NCBI GenBank assembly: GCA_030142905.1
Contig: JASJOG010000255.1
Location: forward strand, 45,001 to 109,000
Origin: Heliopora coerulea
Lineage: Eukaryota > Cnidaria > Anthozoa > Scleralcyonacea > Helioporidae
Length of the DNA: 64,000 bases
Direction of reading: 5' to 3'
The notes beneath the pieces are model-generated. The model was not told the origin of the DNA, did no database searches, and saw nothing but the letters and a program-made list of their open reading frames with translations. Shown in pieces: positions 44,088 to 64,000 of this stretch. The position numbers were made by a program, and so were the translations under genes. Every line of letters begins with the position of its first letter. The stretch's first letter is position 1.

Positions 44088-46609
44088 GAGAACAGAAACA
44101 CTTGCCGAAGCCATTCCTTCCTTCTATGGTGCCTCACTTTACTGGTCGAAAGAGCGAATGTGACCAAGTTGTTCGCCACATGACTTCCCAATCAACGCGA
44201 CTGGTGACGATTTCAGGACCACCAGGATTTGGAAAAACTTCACTAGCCATTGCAGTGGGACATCGACTGAAATACCAACGGTTACCTGTTTATTTCTTCT
44301 CATTACGAAATGTGAAGACAACGAATGACTTAGCATCAAAACTTTTCAACTGTTTCACGCACGATACATCAAACCAAGCGAATAAGCAACAGTCTTCATC
44401 TTCATGTGTAATTGACGAGCTTTGCCGCATTTTCACTCAAATTTCATCCAATGTTTTTATCATTCTTGATAATGCTGATGATTTACTCGAAAGTGGTGAG
44501 CCTGACACAAGACAAGAAATTTCAAATCTACTCCAAGAAATCTTCATGCGTTGCAACAACGTCACTTTCTTGTGTACCACAAGAATGAGCCTTGATTTCC
44601 TCAAATTAAACTTTCAACATCACGAGTCTATGAAGATAGGACCATTAGACGAGCCATCCTCGAACCATCTGGTTTATCAGCTCCTTCCCAAAGTCAATAG
44701 CGACGACTGCATAAGAATAACACGCACCTGTGGACGTGTCCCACTAGCAGTAAAGCTTCTGTGTGCTTTAATTGATGAAGATGACGAGGAGCCTACAAAA
44801 GTCCTTGATGAGTTTTGCACTTCTTCCCAAAGCTTGCTGAACTTCCTGGACAATCCGGATTTTACAAACGATTTACGATTAAAAATCCTATTTGAATCCG
44901 CTTTCAAGAGACTTTCTCAAAAAGAAAAAGAGTCGTTTGTATCTCTTTCGGTTTTTGTTGGCGAGAAATTTGACGTGGACGCTGCTGTAAATGTCATTGG
45001 TGGAAACAAATATGCAAATAAGCAAACTTTGCACAGACTTCAAAGAAAGTGTTTGCTTGATTTTAGCTCTGAGGATAGGTTCTTCACTTTTCATTCACTT
45101 ATTAGAGCGTTTGCCGTCGAAAAAGGAGAAAACGAAATGAAAGAAATTGCTTTTCAAGCTCAACACCGTTTTCTTTCTTACTACGTTTCCATGTTCAAAG
45201 ATTTAAATAACCAATTTCAAGATGGAAATTCACTTTCAGCATTTGTAAAATGTTATCAGGAAAAAGAAAATATTTTCCCAAGTCTCCTTCAAGGTCTTTC
45301 TAACGACACTATATGCAACAAAATATTCAAAGTTCTACCAACCGCTGAGCTGTTCCTCGACACAATTACTTATTTTGATGGAGGATCGATTTTCGATGAT
45401 ATTTACAACTTAGCAATACGAAAGGCAAAAGAGCGGGGTGACATCGTAGTCACCCATAAGGTACTGGTGGGGCAAGCATTTGCAGAGATAACTTGGAGTA
45501 AAGAAGGAATAACACATCAGTTGCTTAAAAAGGCTGAAGAAATTGAAGAAGAAAACCCTTCCCTCATAACTGAAGAAGTAAAAATAAAACTACTTTGTTA
45601 TTTAGGTATTTATTTGCTTATCAGCGGAAGAGCTTGCGAGGGATCTCAAATCCTTGAAGCTGTTGCTCCTCTATTGAGCAATCACAGTGGAGAATGGATC
45701 CTCAAATTTCTAGCTTTCCAGATTCTTGCTTTTTACTTCAAGTTTACCAATGCTCCTGAAAAATCTAAGAAGTTTAACCAATTGGTGTTTGAAGATTGTC
45801 ATAAGAAAACAGACCAGTATCTTTTTTGCTTTGACTTTGGCCGAAATATTACTGAGATAAACGAGGTTGTAAAGAGAAGAAATGACGATCTCTGCTCTTG
45901 TAATCATCCTCTTATTATGGCGCTTATTTGGACTATCAGCGAATTTTTAAAAAAGTACCCTTTGAACGCCATCCTCGAGAAACTCGTAGATATAATGTTT
46001 CAAATGCAAGAAGACATCGAAGCGAAGTCAAAAAACAACCAGGATTTGCTTCCATTCCTTCGGTACATACATCAAACACTGATAGGATTCGAAAAAAATG
46101 AAGATACTTATCTCGCACTGCAGCGTAGTATTAAGGTAACTGTGAAGAAATATGGTAAGCAACATGCAGAAACGGCAAACACGTACAGTGTAATTGGAGA
46201 CGCACAACATAAAATGGGAGACCTCATTGCAGCTGTTCAATCGAAGCAACAAGCACTTAACATTAGGTTAAAGCTATATGGTGAACAACATGCAACAACG
46301 GCTGACAGTTACCATTCGATTGGAGTCACACAACACCAGATGAAAGACTACGTTTCAGCTCTACAATCATACCAGCAAGCACTTAATATTAGGTTGAAAC
46401 TATATGGTGAACAACATGCAACAACGGCTCACAGTTACCATTCGATTGGAGTCACACAACACCAGATGAAAGACTACGTTTCAGCTCTTAAATCAAAGCA
46501 ACAAACACTTAACATTATGTTGAAATTATATGGTGAACAACATGCAACAACGGCTGAATGTTACGATTCGATTGGAATCACACAACAATTTATGGAAGAC
46601 TGCGTTTGA
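44088..46609 (+). CDS. NLR copy 2, exon 4 (NB-ARC, winged helix, four TPRs)
   Basis: Frame is open from the acceptor TTTATTAG to TGA at 46607. All NB-ARC motifs are present. The TPR array is the shortest: [19 protein letters not shown] plus three 42-residue units. The stop arises where other copies read DYVSALES (here DCV and stop). Confidence 0.75.
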
Positions 46610-46990
46610 GCTCTTGAATCCAAGCAGCAAGCACTTGACATTAGGTTGAAGCTATATGGTGAACAACATGCAACAACGGCTGACAGTTAATAATAGATTG
46701 GAGTCACACAACATAATATGAAAGACTACGTTTCAGCTGTTCAATCTTCCCAGCAAGCACCTAACATTAGGTTGAAACTATAAGGTGAACAACGTGCAAA
46801 TACCGCTTACAGTTACCATGCGATTGGAGTCACACAATACGAGATAAAAGACTACGTTTCAGCTCTTCAATCATTCCAACAAGCATTTAACATTAGGTTG
46901 AAGTTATTAGGTGACCATCATGCAGAAACGGTTGACAGTTACCATTGGATTGGAGTTACACAACATAAGATAAAAGACTATCCGCAATAG
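46610..46990 (+). pseudogene. TPR remnant and ancestral C-terminus, copy 2
   Basis: Three more repeat units follow the TGA, with added stops (AGT-TAA near 46687, CTA-TAA near 46782). The stretch ends DSYHWIGVTQHKIKDYPQ and TAG at 46988, the same terminal sequence as copy 3. AATAAA follows at 47023. Confidence 0.75.
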
Positions 46991-48239
46991 ATTCACCAGG
47001 CGGAAAGCGCACTTTCGTGATGAATAAAACAGCCGAACATAGAACTCGAAGGAATGACAATTAATTTTAAGCAAATAAATATACACAATATTTATTCAAT
47101 TCTAACATTTCCTAGCTACTCTTGCAACATCTTCAGAGAATAAAGTTACAGTCACCGTAAAGTCAAATATAAGATAACATATGCAAACTAATTACAGATA
47201 TTAACGAATAGGACAACAGAATAAAAATAAGCATGATAACTATGCGACAAAAAAAGATCAGATGAAACAAAACAAAGATGTCAAAACAGAAAGAAGGGGC
47301 CGAACCAATGTTGCCAATAAAAGTTGGCTTAATTTTTGCAATATGTACACTTTCGCGTTGAAGTAATTCAGATTCAAAAGAACAGTAGCAATAGCAAGTA
47401 TGCAATGTTCAACAAACTTGCTCATTTGCTCAAATTTGCAAACTTGTAAAGCATTCCTAATGATTAATCATGCAAACATGAACACACTTGTCATTATTAA
47501 ATCTCTTGTAAATGCCATTAAAATAAATTTCAATTTATAACACCCTGATTAAGATGAATAAATTATACCCCAGGCAAATGAACCTATTTTTGAAACGGGC
47601 CAATCAGTTTCCTGAACTGATCAGCCGATGCCAGGGACATTAGGGACCTTAAGGAGACACGAAGGGAACGTCAAAGATGACCTCCTTCCTACAATAGAAT
47701 ATTTCATCCAAAACAAAGGGAACAGATAAATGTTTGTCCTAAGAGTGATCCCAACGCTGTCATTGTTCTGAATACGACGTCACTAATGGCGTTTTAATGT
47801 ATTCTGGACGACGGTATCTCTTACAGCGTTCACAGTTCTTAGTTGAGTTTTATATTCATTGTATTCAACTGAGTCCTTTTAGAAACTATGAAGTATTCTA
47901 GAAGTCGAAAAACAAATGTCAATCATCAATTACGACGTCAATGATCCGTGGTTTCTTTCAAATCATAAAATTCAGATAGTTTCATCACCACCGCCCCCGT
48001 CATAACTTGCTTAAGGTCACTACTTCGCCGACCTTCGACCGCACATGCAAAAAGGCCTGGGAACAAGGTTGCTTATATAAGGATAGGTAAGAGCATAGTT
48101 TCGAGTTCAGGTTGAGAAAAGTGGGTACGAGGGAGATTTTCAACGACTGTTTAAATAATACCAGTCCGTAGGAGGAGCGCTATTTGAAATCTTTGAAAAA
48201 CTCACGAATGTGTGTTTTTCCAAACTGTCATAGGAAACC
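46991..48239. other. 3' flank of NLR copy 2
   Basis: AATAAA at 47023-47028 could serve as poly(A) signal. The rest aligns with 62636-64000 in unit 3 apart from a SINE there. No further gene is seen. Confidence 0.5.
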
Positions 48240-49693
48240 ATGCTGTTATCAAATAATAACATACATGGTAAAAGTGAGACAGGGCCATATTCCGGTATTT
48301 CAGCACGAAAAAAGGTAATTATCAGCAAATCACTGTAACCATTTTTCTACTCTGCCCAACCTTGAAATTGCCATGCTCTCAGCCAATCAGAATCGAGAAT
48401 TTTTTTCAACTTTATTTTTAATGGAGCATCACTGAATGTTGATTATTAAAAGGCTGGTATTGTAATGTAATATACCATAAACAAGGAGCGTTTGTAAATC
48501 AAATTAAACACAACCTTCCAGTGCATGGTACGGCTGCTCAAAGGAATCCGTAATTTTTAATTTTACTCTGGCTAACGCCAGACAATTTTACTCGTCAAGG
48601 GGAGACGTCTTGGACTGGAAAGGTTAAAATGCTCGACATGGGTATGGATTGGTGTCGGTATTTGGTGTCACTATTGGTGTGGAGCAACGTCACAATTCAA
48701 CAACTTGGCATCAGAATAGAAATTAACCCTTTTACACCTATTTTTTTTTTCTTTAGTTTTGTTCTCTCTTTGTTTTTCCTTTGTTCTCCAGTTTGTCCTT
48801 TCGTTCTTCGGTACCCGAAGTATCGGACACTCCTTAACCCTTTCCCAACTGACGACGTACTTTACTTCATCACTCTGGCTATCTCCAGACAATTTTACTC
48901 GTCAAGTGGAGACTTCTATCCGCAAAACTGCTAATGCCCAGCACTATTGTATCAGACCAAAATTATCTGTTGTTTGTTATCGACCAATGCCAGCGTTATA
49001 GTACTCGATTTTCGTATCGAAATTCTCTATCGGTGGTGTACTTAGTTAACGCTGTGCGATGAGATTCACTCCAGAATTCAATTGCTCGATGTCCATATCA
49101 AAATTATAAGTATGCTAATGCTCAGCGATAATGTAAATAAGCCAAAATTTGCCTATTTTACCTTGGTTTTCCTAACAATCATCCACTCGAACGTCTATAA
49201 CATAGAAGTGCAGATGATTCCCTTTCTTCTTGTTCGTAATTTGTTCAACATGGACACAGTAGTTCCTCATTCCGGGATGTACCGAATTGACTGGAATAAG
49301 CGCCGCGGCGCTTATTAAGTTTTACGATTTTTGATGCGGCGCTTATTGAGATAAATTCAAAGAAACGATTCTGGATAGAACACAGCTACTTTTTATTTCT
49401 AATAACGAAAACAACCAGAACAAGAAAAACGAAACGCACGCTTAAGTATCATCACTATTAATGACACTATCTTATCCATGATTGGATTTAAATCTGATCG
49501 AGGTCAAGCACCTGCATCGAGAAACTAGCTTCTTCAACATTATTGCGAAGAAGCACCACATTCTTCTTGAGAGCGGCGCTTATTTTAATAATTTAGTTCT
49601 CATGAGCAGCGCTTATTCGAGGGCAGCGCTTCATCGAGTGAATACGGTACACGTACAAGACCCTTTCATCGTGACCCGAACCCTTATATCAAA
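48240..49693. other. Spacer between units 2 and 3: short dispersed repeats
   Basis: CAGACAATTTTACTCGTCAA occurs twice (near 48581 and 48887). GCGGCGCTTATT-type motifs recur between about 49302 and 49635. No ORF resembles a known protein. Confidence 0.45.
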
Positions 49694-51556
49694 GTAGTTA
49701 AATGAAAAACCATGAAGACGATCTCAATTATATTTAGATAAATGTACCAACGTTTTGTTGCAACGTGCAAGATCTCCAGGGTATAACATTACAAAGTTAT
49801 CAATGTCGATACATAACTCAACTTACATGCGAAAATGAATAATTAATTAAGCCCAATCAATCAGACCACCTTGTTTGTAATTATTTAGCTTACTTTGACT
49901 TCTGTAAATAGTTCACTATAGATGTTGCGAGAATAGCGACGAAACATTGAATGGAATAAAATATTACATTTCCTTTACCCGTGTTTCATGGCTTTTCTTC
50001 AAGTAATACGCTGGGCTTTGATTTTTATACTACGCATCCGTTTTCAGCCTGGTCAATCACCAGGGGACGTGTTGTTCGTGAGCCATTATTAAGTGCCTCT
50101 ACGTAGGAAGTGCGTAATTATCACATCGGAACGGATAAGGATGCCAAATTCTCATCTTCGTCTTCAAGGTCCACAAAATCAAACATTCCCACAAATACGA
50201 AGTTAAAGAAGCCATGTTTAACTTTTAAACCATAAGTCATCAAGGTAAGAACAGTCTCTTCTAGTTGTAGACGAGTAAACAGACGAATCCAGTGCTGTTT
50301 CATGTATTGATCTCGAGTGTCCTACGCTCATTTCGACGAATTCTGTTCACATAAAATTGGAGGGAGCCTATTATTTGTTTCCCATTTAGTTATCTTGAGT
50401 AGCAATGCAACGTTTCTGTATGTAACTTGTTTTTTTCGGACGAAAACACAAAAGGTTTCACCTAACAAGTCAATAAACAGGGATTTCTAGGTTTGAGTTA
50501 GAGAAGTAATGACGTAATGCTTTTTAAAGATTCTGTCGTCTTGGTTGAGAGTCATTTGAGTTGTTTTAAACAGTTACTTTGTTTTAAATGTAATCTCTAT
50601 CGAAGGAACTTGAACGTCTTTTGTGAGACTGTGAAGCGAGTCTTGAATGTTTTGAACGTGTTGTGAGCTACACAGGAATAACACAAGAATATCAGACGGA
50701 AAGAAACCAAATTCTAAACTACACAAACACACCTCTTCCGGAATTTCAAATCCATAAGAGATTCGGATTAAAAATACAGTTCAACGAAGCATTAAGGTAA
50801 TATAACATGAACGTATGCTCAATTTGAGGTTTCGAAAACCATTTCTTTGGACGCTGGCTACGATTGGTCGTTTGGATTATCATCAACTGCGAGAATCAAA
50901 CGGAAAATTTGATCACAACTCAAAGCCTTTGGAAAAGTCTATGTGATGATTACCGTTATCTTAAATATCGTTTTCTAAGCCTCGTTTAGTGAGCAGACAA
51001 CATCTCATCCCGACTCTGATCTCACGCAAACGTAAAACGCCGACCTAGTTCGATACCATTAATGACAAAGTGGTGTTATATATCCATTAACAATTGTTTG
51101 ACGACTATGATCCGGAACAAGCTGTACTGATAGAATTTTGAAACATTGGTCGACTATATTCTCCACCATTGACTCGCACAGCAGTCGCGTAGCCAGGAAT
51201 TTCTAAGTGAAGGGGCAGAAGAAATTTCAGACAAATGTACCGACAAGACATTCTTAATGTACCGACAGATGTAATTTAGCTAGAAACAACAAAGGCGCGC
51301 ATTTCCGTGACCGTAACAGTAAAACTGTCAACAAAATCCAACAAAAGAATGAACAATTTTTACATAGCCATTCTGGGTGACATTATATTCGTAAACCATT
51401 AATTAAACGGTAATGTGCACCACATCACGTGAGCCATGACACGTGCTAACATATCCCCTTTTAGTTCAGCCGTCACAGTCACCATTTTTTCCTGAGGACA
51501 GTCTGGATCTGTCGGTACCCACGAACCACATAATTTTTGTCGGTAGTAACTGGATT

Positions 51557-52605
51557 CAGTGGCCGATCTAGGATTTTTCAAACATTATTCACAAACTTTC
51601 CGAGCAATTTTTCCAGTAAAGTACATCGCGCAGTGGTTTTCGAGAAGGACTAACACGTTGCATGTTTTTGTGACGTATTAGCAGGGACGTATTTAATGGG
51701 AAATTCCAATGCGATTGTGTTTTGCACATTTATGCTAATTCCACCAGCGGCATGCTGTCATGCTTCGCAACGTGTTGATGAAATTTAGAAAGCAAGATAT
51801 TTTACCAAGTGACCTAAGACAGTCATTGAAAATTTAAGCACAACTTACCTAATCGCAAAACATTCCTTTTGTTGACGAGATGCCACTGGAACAAAGAATT
51901 CAGCCCCAACATTTCTAGCCAGACCATGATCCTCACTGAACATAGCTGCGAGGAGTTCGTCGGTTGACTTAGACTTTGAAACGTCTATTCGTTCAAATAA
52001 ATCGCTATACGCTCGTTTAATCATTGATAAGTCGTTAGACTTCAGCAAAGACTGAACAGATTCATAGGAATACATTCTGAATCCTATTAATTCCAGATTT
52101 CAATACAGAAGATTTGCAAAATAGGAGCTTGCCGTATCACACGAGAGCAGAATTTCGTGGCTGATCGCAAGTGCTACGCTGCTTCAACCAATGGACCAAT
52201 CATATTTCACATGTAGCACAAAGCTGCCGTGCACTACATGCACAAATTTAAACCAATGGGAATGTGTAAATTCGATTTTTTAAGCCAATAAGCGATCGTA
52301 AAGATCACAGATTCTCTGCACCAATCAAATGCCCAGATTGTGCTTCAAGTGGTGCACAGCTCATGGCCTTACTGGTGGTACCCGCTGTTGTGCAAATCAA
52401 AACAGAAGGCTCATTTAGCCGTCATAAAAACTGGAAAAGGGTTCTGGAATCTGGAATAAAACGGGATCCATTCCCATGAAATCTCGATAGAAATTGCATG
52501 AAGCAATGACCGAATCACGCAAGGCACAATAAAATAGTCGGTGTAAATTTGGTGAAATCTACGTTATTCGCGTGCTTCATGTGAATACCCTTAAATCCGC
52601 CACTG
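51557..52605. mobile_element. hAT-type non-autonomous element with 8-bp target duplication
   Basis: Flanked by ACTGGATT at 51549-51556 and 52606-52613. The terminal inverted repeats read CAGTGGCCGATCTAGGA (left) and CAGTGGCGGATTTAAGG (right, minus strand). The 8-bp duplication and CAGTGGC-type ends are hallmarks of hAT elements. Units 1 and 2 lack it at the matching site. It sits inside the older CGTAGCCAGG element. No transposase is recognised, but it contains a possible first exon and CCAAT boxes. Confidence 0.8.
51849..52075 (-). CDS. Possible first exon carried inside the hAT element
   Basis: A minus-strand ATG at 52075 opens 75 codons (MYSYESVQSLLKSNDLSMIK, then RAYSDLFERIDVSKSKSTDE and FFVPVASRQQKECFAI) that end exactly at AG before GTAAGT, a consensus donor, in phase 2. 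Several CCAAT-type boxes lie upstream at about 52175-52325. It could be the first exon of the element's own lost transposase gene or an exon captured from a host gene. I do not recognise the protein. Confidence 0.4.
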
Positions 52606-53501
52606 ACTGGATTCCTCGTATTGCAAGGTATTCATACTCTTAAATTTAAAACTTGGAACTTACTGAATTTTCATCCTCCTATTACAAACCCAAATTAAAT
52701 TTGGAATGGACGTACCGACGAAGCCGGACTGGCTGAAAAGTAGGGGGACTATTTCCCCCACTGGTCCTCCACTCGCTACTTTCCTGTCGCTCCTACTACT
52801 TACAGATACTAAACAAATCAAAGAGTACTTCAATTTTAGATTTCTATGGCACCCGACAACACGAGCCACATGAATGTATTATTGTGCTAGGAGGCCACAA
52901 TAAAGTGACAGGAGTGACAAGCTAACTCGGATTAAGAATGTACGAACTATCTTATGAAATAACACTGTGGAAAAACAAACCGAGGGAGAATTTTACAGAG
53001 GTGGATTTAGGCGGGTAGCAGCGGTAGCAGCTTACATTTATTTTTTTTGCTTAAGTTCCATTTGTTCTAACTTGCTGTTGCATGACAACGGTGTGCATGA
53101 AAAGCTTAACACTTTCGTGAATAACATTTTACCCTTACTCTTTGTCCTCTTTTGTTTTTTATACTGTTCTTTCATTTGTTCTATTGTTGCATTACGACAG
53201 GCGAGTGCTTCAAGGAGTTCAAAATCAAGTCTATATGTCATCCTTGCATGATCAGAGATGAAGTAATCTTCTTACATATTTTGTTTCTGGTTTGTTCAAC
53301 TGTTGGTATTGTTCGAAAACAAAAACCACTTCAAAAACATCTCTTAAACATTCCATTTCAATGATTCCATAAATCATATCCACCCCAAAGTTAATATCAC
53401 AGAAGTCAGTTACATTACTGATCTTTTAATATTCCATCACATGCTTATATATCTTTTTCTCAATTAAAATTTCCAGACGCTAACTTCAATCGTGTTGTAA
53501 C

Positions 53502-61103
<7,602 letters not shown>

Positions 61104-62635
61104 ATGAAAGATTACGTTTCAGCTCTACAATCATACCAACAAGCACTTAACATTAGGTTGAAACTATATGGTGAACAACATGTAACAACGGCTGACAGTT
61201 ACCATTCGATTGGAGTTACACAACACCAGATGAAAGACTACGTTTCAGCTCTTCAATCTTCCCGCCAAACACTTAACATTAGGTTGAAACTATATGGTGA
61301 ACAACATGTAACAACGGCTGACAGTTACCATTCGATTGGAGTCACACAACACCAGATGAAAGACTACGTTTCAGCTCTTCAATCTTCCCAGCAAGCACTT
61401 AACATTAGGTTGAAACTATATGGTGAACAACATGCAACAACGGCTGAATGTTACGATTCGATTGGAATCACACAACAATTTATGGAAGACTACGTTTCAG
61501 CTTTTGAATCTAAGCAGCAAGCACTTGACATTAGGTTGAAACTATATGGTGAACAACATGCAACAACGGCTAACAGTTACCATTCGATTGGAGTCACACA
61601 ACACGAGATGAAAGACTACGTTTCAGCTCTTCAATCTTCCCAGCAAGCACTTAACATTAGGTTGAAACTATATGGTGAACAACATGAAACAACGGCTGAA
61701 AGTTACCATGAGATTGGAGTCACACAACAATTTATGGACGACTACGTTTCAGCTCTTCAATCTTCCCAGCAAGCACTTAACATTAGGTTGAAACTATATG
61801 GTAAACAACATGCAACAACGGCTGACAGTTACCATGAGATTGGAGTCACACAACACCAGATGAAAGACTACGTTTCAGCTCTTAAATCCAAGCAACAAGC
61901 ACTTAACATTATGTTGAAATTATATGGTAAACAACATGCAACAACGGCTGAATGTTACGATTCGATGGGAATCACACAACAATTTATGGAAGACTACGTT
62001 TCAGCTCTTGAATCCAAGCAGCAAGCACTTGACATTAGGTTGAAACTATAGGGTGAACAACATGCAACAATGGCTGACAGTTAAAATTCGATTGGAGTCA
62101 CACAACACCAGATGAAAAACTACGTTTCAGCTCTACAATCATACCAGCAAGCACTTAACATTAGGTTGAAACTATATGGTAAACAACATGCAAAAACGGC
62201 TGAAAGTTACCATGAGATTGGAGTCATACAACACCAGATGAAAGACTACGTTTCAGCTCTTAAATCCAAGCAGCAAGCACTTAACATTATGTTGAAACTA
62301 TATGGTGAACAACATGCAACAACGGCTGACAGTTACGATTCAATTGGAGACATACACACGAGATGAAAGACTACGTTTCAGCTCTTCAATCTTCCAAGCA
62401 AGCACTTAACATTAGGTTGAAACTATACGGTGAACAACATGCAACAACGGCTAACAGTTACCATGCGATTGGAGTCACACAATACGAGATAAAAGACTAC
62501 GTTTCAGCTCTTCAATCATTCCAACAAGCACTTAACATTAGATTGAAGGTATTAGGTGACCATCATGCAGAAACGCTTGACAGTTACCATTGCATTGGAG
62601 TTACACAACATAAAATAAAAGACTATCCGCAATAG
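61104..62635 (+). pseudogene. TPR repeats beyond the stop and ancestral C-terminus, copy 3
   Basis: Seven units stay in frame from 61104 to a TAG at 62049-62051 (TAT in sisters). A TAA follows near 62082, then more units, then a 1-nt deletion near 62347 (GGAGACATACACACGAGATG). The last part, after the shift, ends with HHAETLDSYHCIGVTQHKIK then DYPQ and TAG at 62633. AATAAA is at 62668. Confidence 0.8.
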
Positions 62636-64000
62636 ATTCACCAGGCGGAAAGCGCGATTTCGTGATGAATAAAACAGCTCAACATAGAACTCAAAGGAAT
62701 GACAATTAATTTTATGCAAATTAATATACAAAATATTTATTCAATTCTAACATTTCCTAGCTACTCTTGCAACGTCTTCAGAGAATAAAGTTACAGTCAC
62801 CGTTAAGTCAAATATAAGACAACATATGCAAACTAATTACAGACATTAACCAATAGGACAACAGAATAAAAATAAGCACGATAACTATGCGACAAAAAAA
62901 AGATCAGATGAAACAAAACAGAGATGTCAAAACAGAAAGAAGGGGCCGAACCAATGTTGGTATTTAAAGTTGCCTTAATTTTTGCAATATGTACACTTTC
63001 GCGTTGAAGTAATTCAGATTCAAAAGAACAGTAGCAATAGCAAGTACGCAATGTTCAACAAACTTGCTCATTTGCTCAAATTTGCAAACTTGTAAAGCAT
63101 TCCTAATGATTAAGCATGCAAACATGAACACACTTCTTAATACGAACGCTCTCAAGCTGTTCTCTCAGAAAAACATTCTGAGTTCCTGACGGGAATCAAA
63201 CCCGTAACCTTCCCATCGCCGGTGAGATGCTCCATCATTGATGAACACACTTGTCATTATTCAATCTCTTGAAAATGCCAATAAAATAAACTTCAATTTA
63301 TAATACCCTGATTAAGATGAATAAATTATACCCCAGGCGAATGAACCGATTTTTGAAACGGGCCAATCAGTTTACTGAACTGATCAGCAGATGTCAGGGA
63401 CATTAGGGACCTTAAGAAAACACGAAGGGAACCTCAAAGATACTTCCTTCCTACAATAGAATATTTCGTCCAAAACAAAGGGAACAGATAAATTTTTGTC
63501 CTAAGAGTGATCCCAACGCTGTCATTGTTCCGAATACAACGTCACTAATGGCGTTTTAATGAATTAAGGATGATGGTATTTCTTAAAGCGGTCACAGTTC
63601 TTAGTTGAGTTTTATATTCATTGTATTCAACTGAGTCCTTTAAGAAACTATCAAGTATTCTAGAAGTCGAGAAACAAATGTCAATCATCAATTACAACGT
63701 CAATGATCCGTGGTTTCTTTCAAATAATAAAATTCAGATAGTTTCATCACCACCGTCCCCGTCATAACTTGCTTAAGGTCACTACTTCGCCGACCTTCGA
63801 CCACACATGCAAAAAGGCCTGGAAAACGAGGTTGCTTATTAAGGATAGGTAAGAGCATAGTTTCGAGTTCAGTTTGAGAAAAGTGGGTACGAGGGAGATT
63901 TTCAACGACTGTTTAAATAATACCAGTCCGAAGGACGAGCGCTATCTGAGATCTTTGACAAACTAACGAATGTGTGTTTTTCCAAACTGTCATAGGAAAC
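62636..64000. other. 3' flank of NLR copy 3
   Basis: Candidate poly(A) signal at 62668-62673. The rest aligns with 46991-48239 and shows no gene apart from the SINE fragment. Confidence 0.5.
63136..63240 (-). mobile_element. 5'-truncated tRNA-SINE with 12-bp target duplication
   Basis: Flanked by ATGAACACACTT at 63124-63135 and 63241-63252. Unit 2 has a single copy at 47478-47489. The insert is related to the SINE units near 6342-7309 (CTCAAGCTGTTCTCTCAGAA and part of the tRNA-like head) but lacks the 5' end of the tRNA part, as expected of incomplete reverse transcription. Confidence 0.75.

Larger units (their letters stand above)
40294..46609 (+). pseudogene. PNP-NB-ARC-TPR NLR-like gene, copy 2 (nonsense in exon 3)
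   Basis: Exons 40294-40543, 41646-42350, 43299-43469 and 44088-46609 keep all phase-1 junctions. In exon 3, however, a Trp codon (TGG in copies 1 and 3) is TAG at 43334-43336. A product would stop after about 330 residues: leader plus a PNP domain missing its last strand and helix. The NB-ARC exon itself is intact ([40 protein letters not shown]) with four TPRs before a TGA at 46607. The AG just upstream of exon 1 in copies 1 and 3 is TTG here. A recent pseudogene is likely; alternatives are a short PNP-only protein or skipping of exon 3, which is 171 bp and phase-neutral (57 codons). Confidence 0.75.
32888..48239. repeat. Segmental duplication unit 2 (SMCR8/FLASH block plus NLR copy 2)
   Basis: Aligns with unit 1 from about 32888 (to 1900) through the NLR gene. 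Its 3' flank (46990-48239) aligns with the end of unit 3 (62635-64000). It lacks the SINE composite, L2-like LINE, Penelope complex and antisense LINE of unit 1, so it is the most compact version and the best reference for insertion sites. Confidence 0.8.

Noticed and set aside
48629..48934. 101-codon ORF in the unit 2/3 spacer
   Set aside because: It overlaps dispersed repeat text found twice in the spacer and is low-complexity in part.

Overview
The window looks like nuclear DNA of an anthozoan cnidarian, most likely a stony coral or close relative. It is AT-rich and has spliced genes, tRNA-derived SINEs, several non-LTR LINE remnants, a Penelope-like retroelement with hammerhead ribozymes, many foldback elements and long microsatellites. 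No operon or other prokaryotic gene structure is visible. The species is inferred from gene and repeat content only.

The core is a nested segmental duplication. Unit 1 (about 1900-26310) and unit 2 (about 32890-48240) both carry an SMCR8-like first exon on the minus strand. A divergent small FLASH/CASP8AP2-like gene on the plus strand follows, and then an NLR-type receptor gene. Unit 3 (about 49694 to the window end) repeats only the NLR part, with a few bases of the preceding block. Where units align, younger insertions can be recognised because the sister unit keeps the empty site.

The three NLR genes share one architecture: four coding exons, all joined by phase-1 introns. Exon 1 encodes a charged coiled-coil leader. 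Exons 2 and 3 encode a PNP/UDP-phosphorylase (MTAN-like) domain. Exon 4 encodes an NB-ARC STAND ATPase, a winged helix, a helical linker and an array of 42-residue kinesin-light-chain-like TPRs. Copies 1 and 3 read from the start into the TPR array (about 1453 and 1544 residues). Copy 2 has a nonsense codon in exon 3. In all three copies the TPR array is cut by a different in-frame stop while further repeats continue downstream. The arrays hold about 16-17, 7 and 24 repeats, are nearly identical in DNA sequence, and differ mainly at a few positions per repeat, which suggests rapid expansion and shuffling.

Region by region: 1-1900 holds no recognised gene. 1900-6340 is the SMCR8/FLASH block with a SINE-like foldback. 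6342-7309 is a composite of tRNA-SINE units. 7310-26312 is NLR copy 1, with an L2/CR1-like LINE upstream, a Penelope-like complex and TA microsatellites in intron 1, and an antisense LINE splitting the TPR exon. 26313-32887 is largely unannotated repeats. 32888-37640 is the second SMCR8/FLASH block. 37640-48240 is NLR copy 2. 48240-49693 is a spacer with short repeats. 49694-64000 is NLR copy 3, with an hAT-type element upstream that carries a possible promoter and first exon.

All exon limits were read by eye from splice signals, reading phase and agreement between copies. No expression evidence was available.
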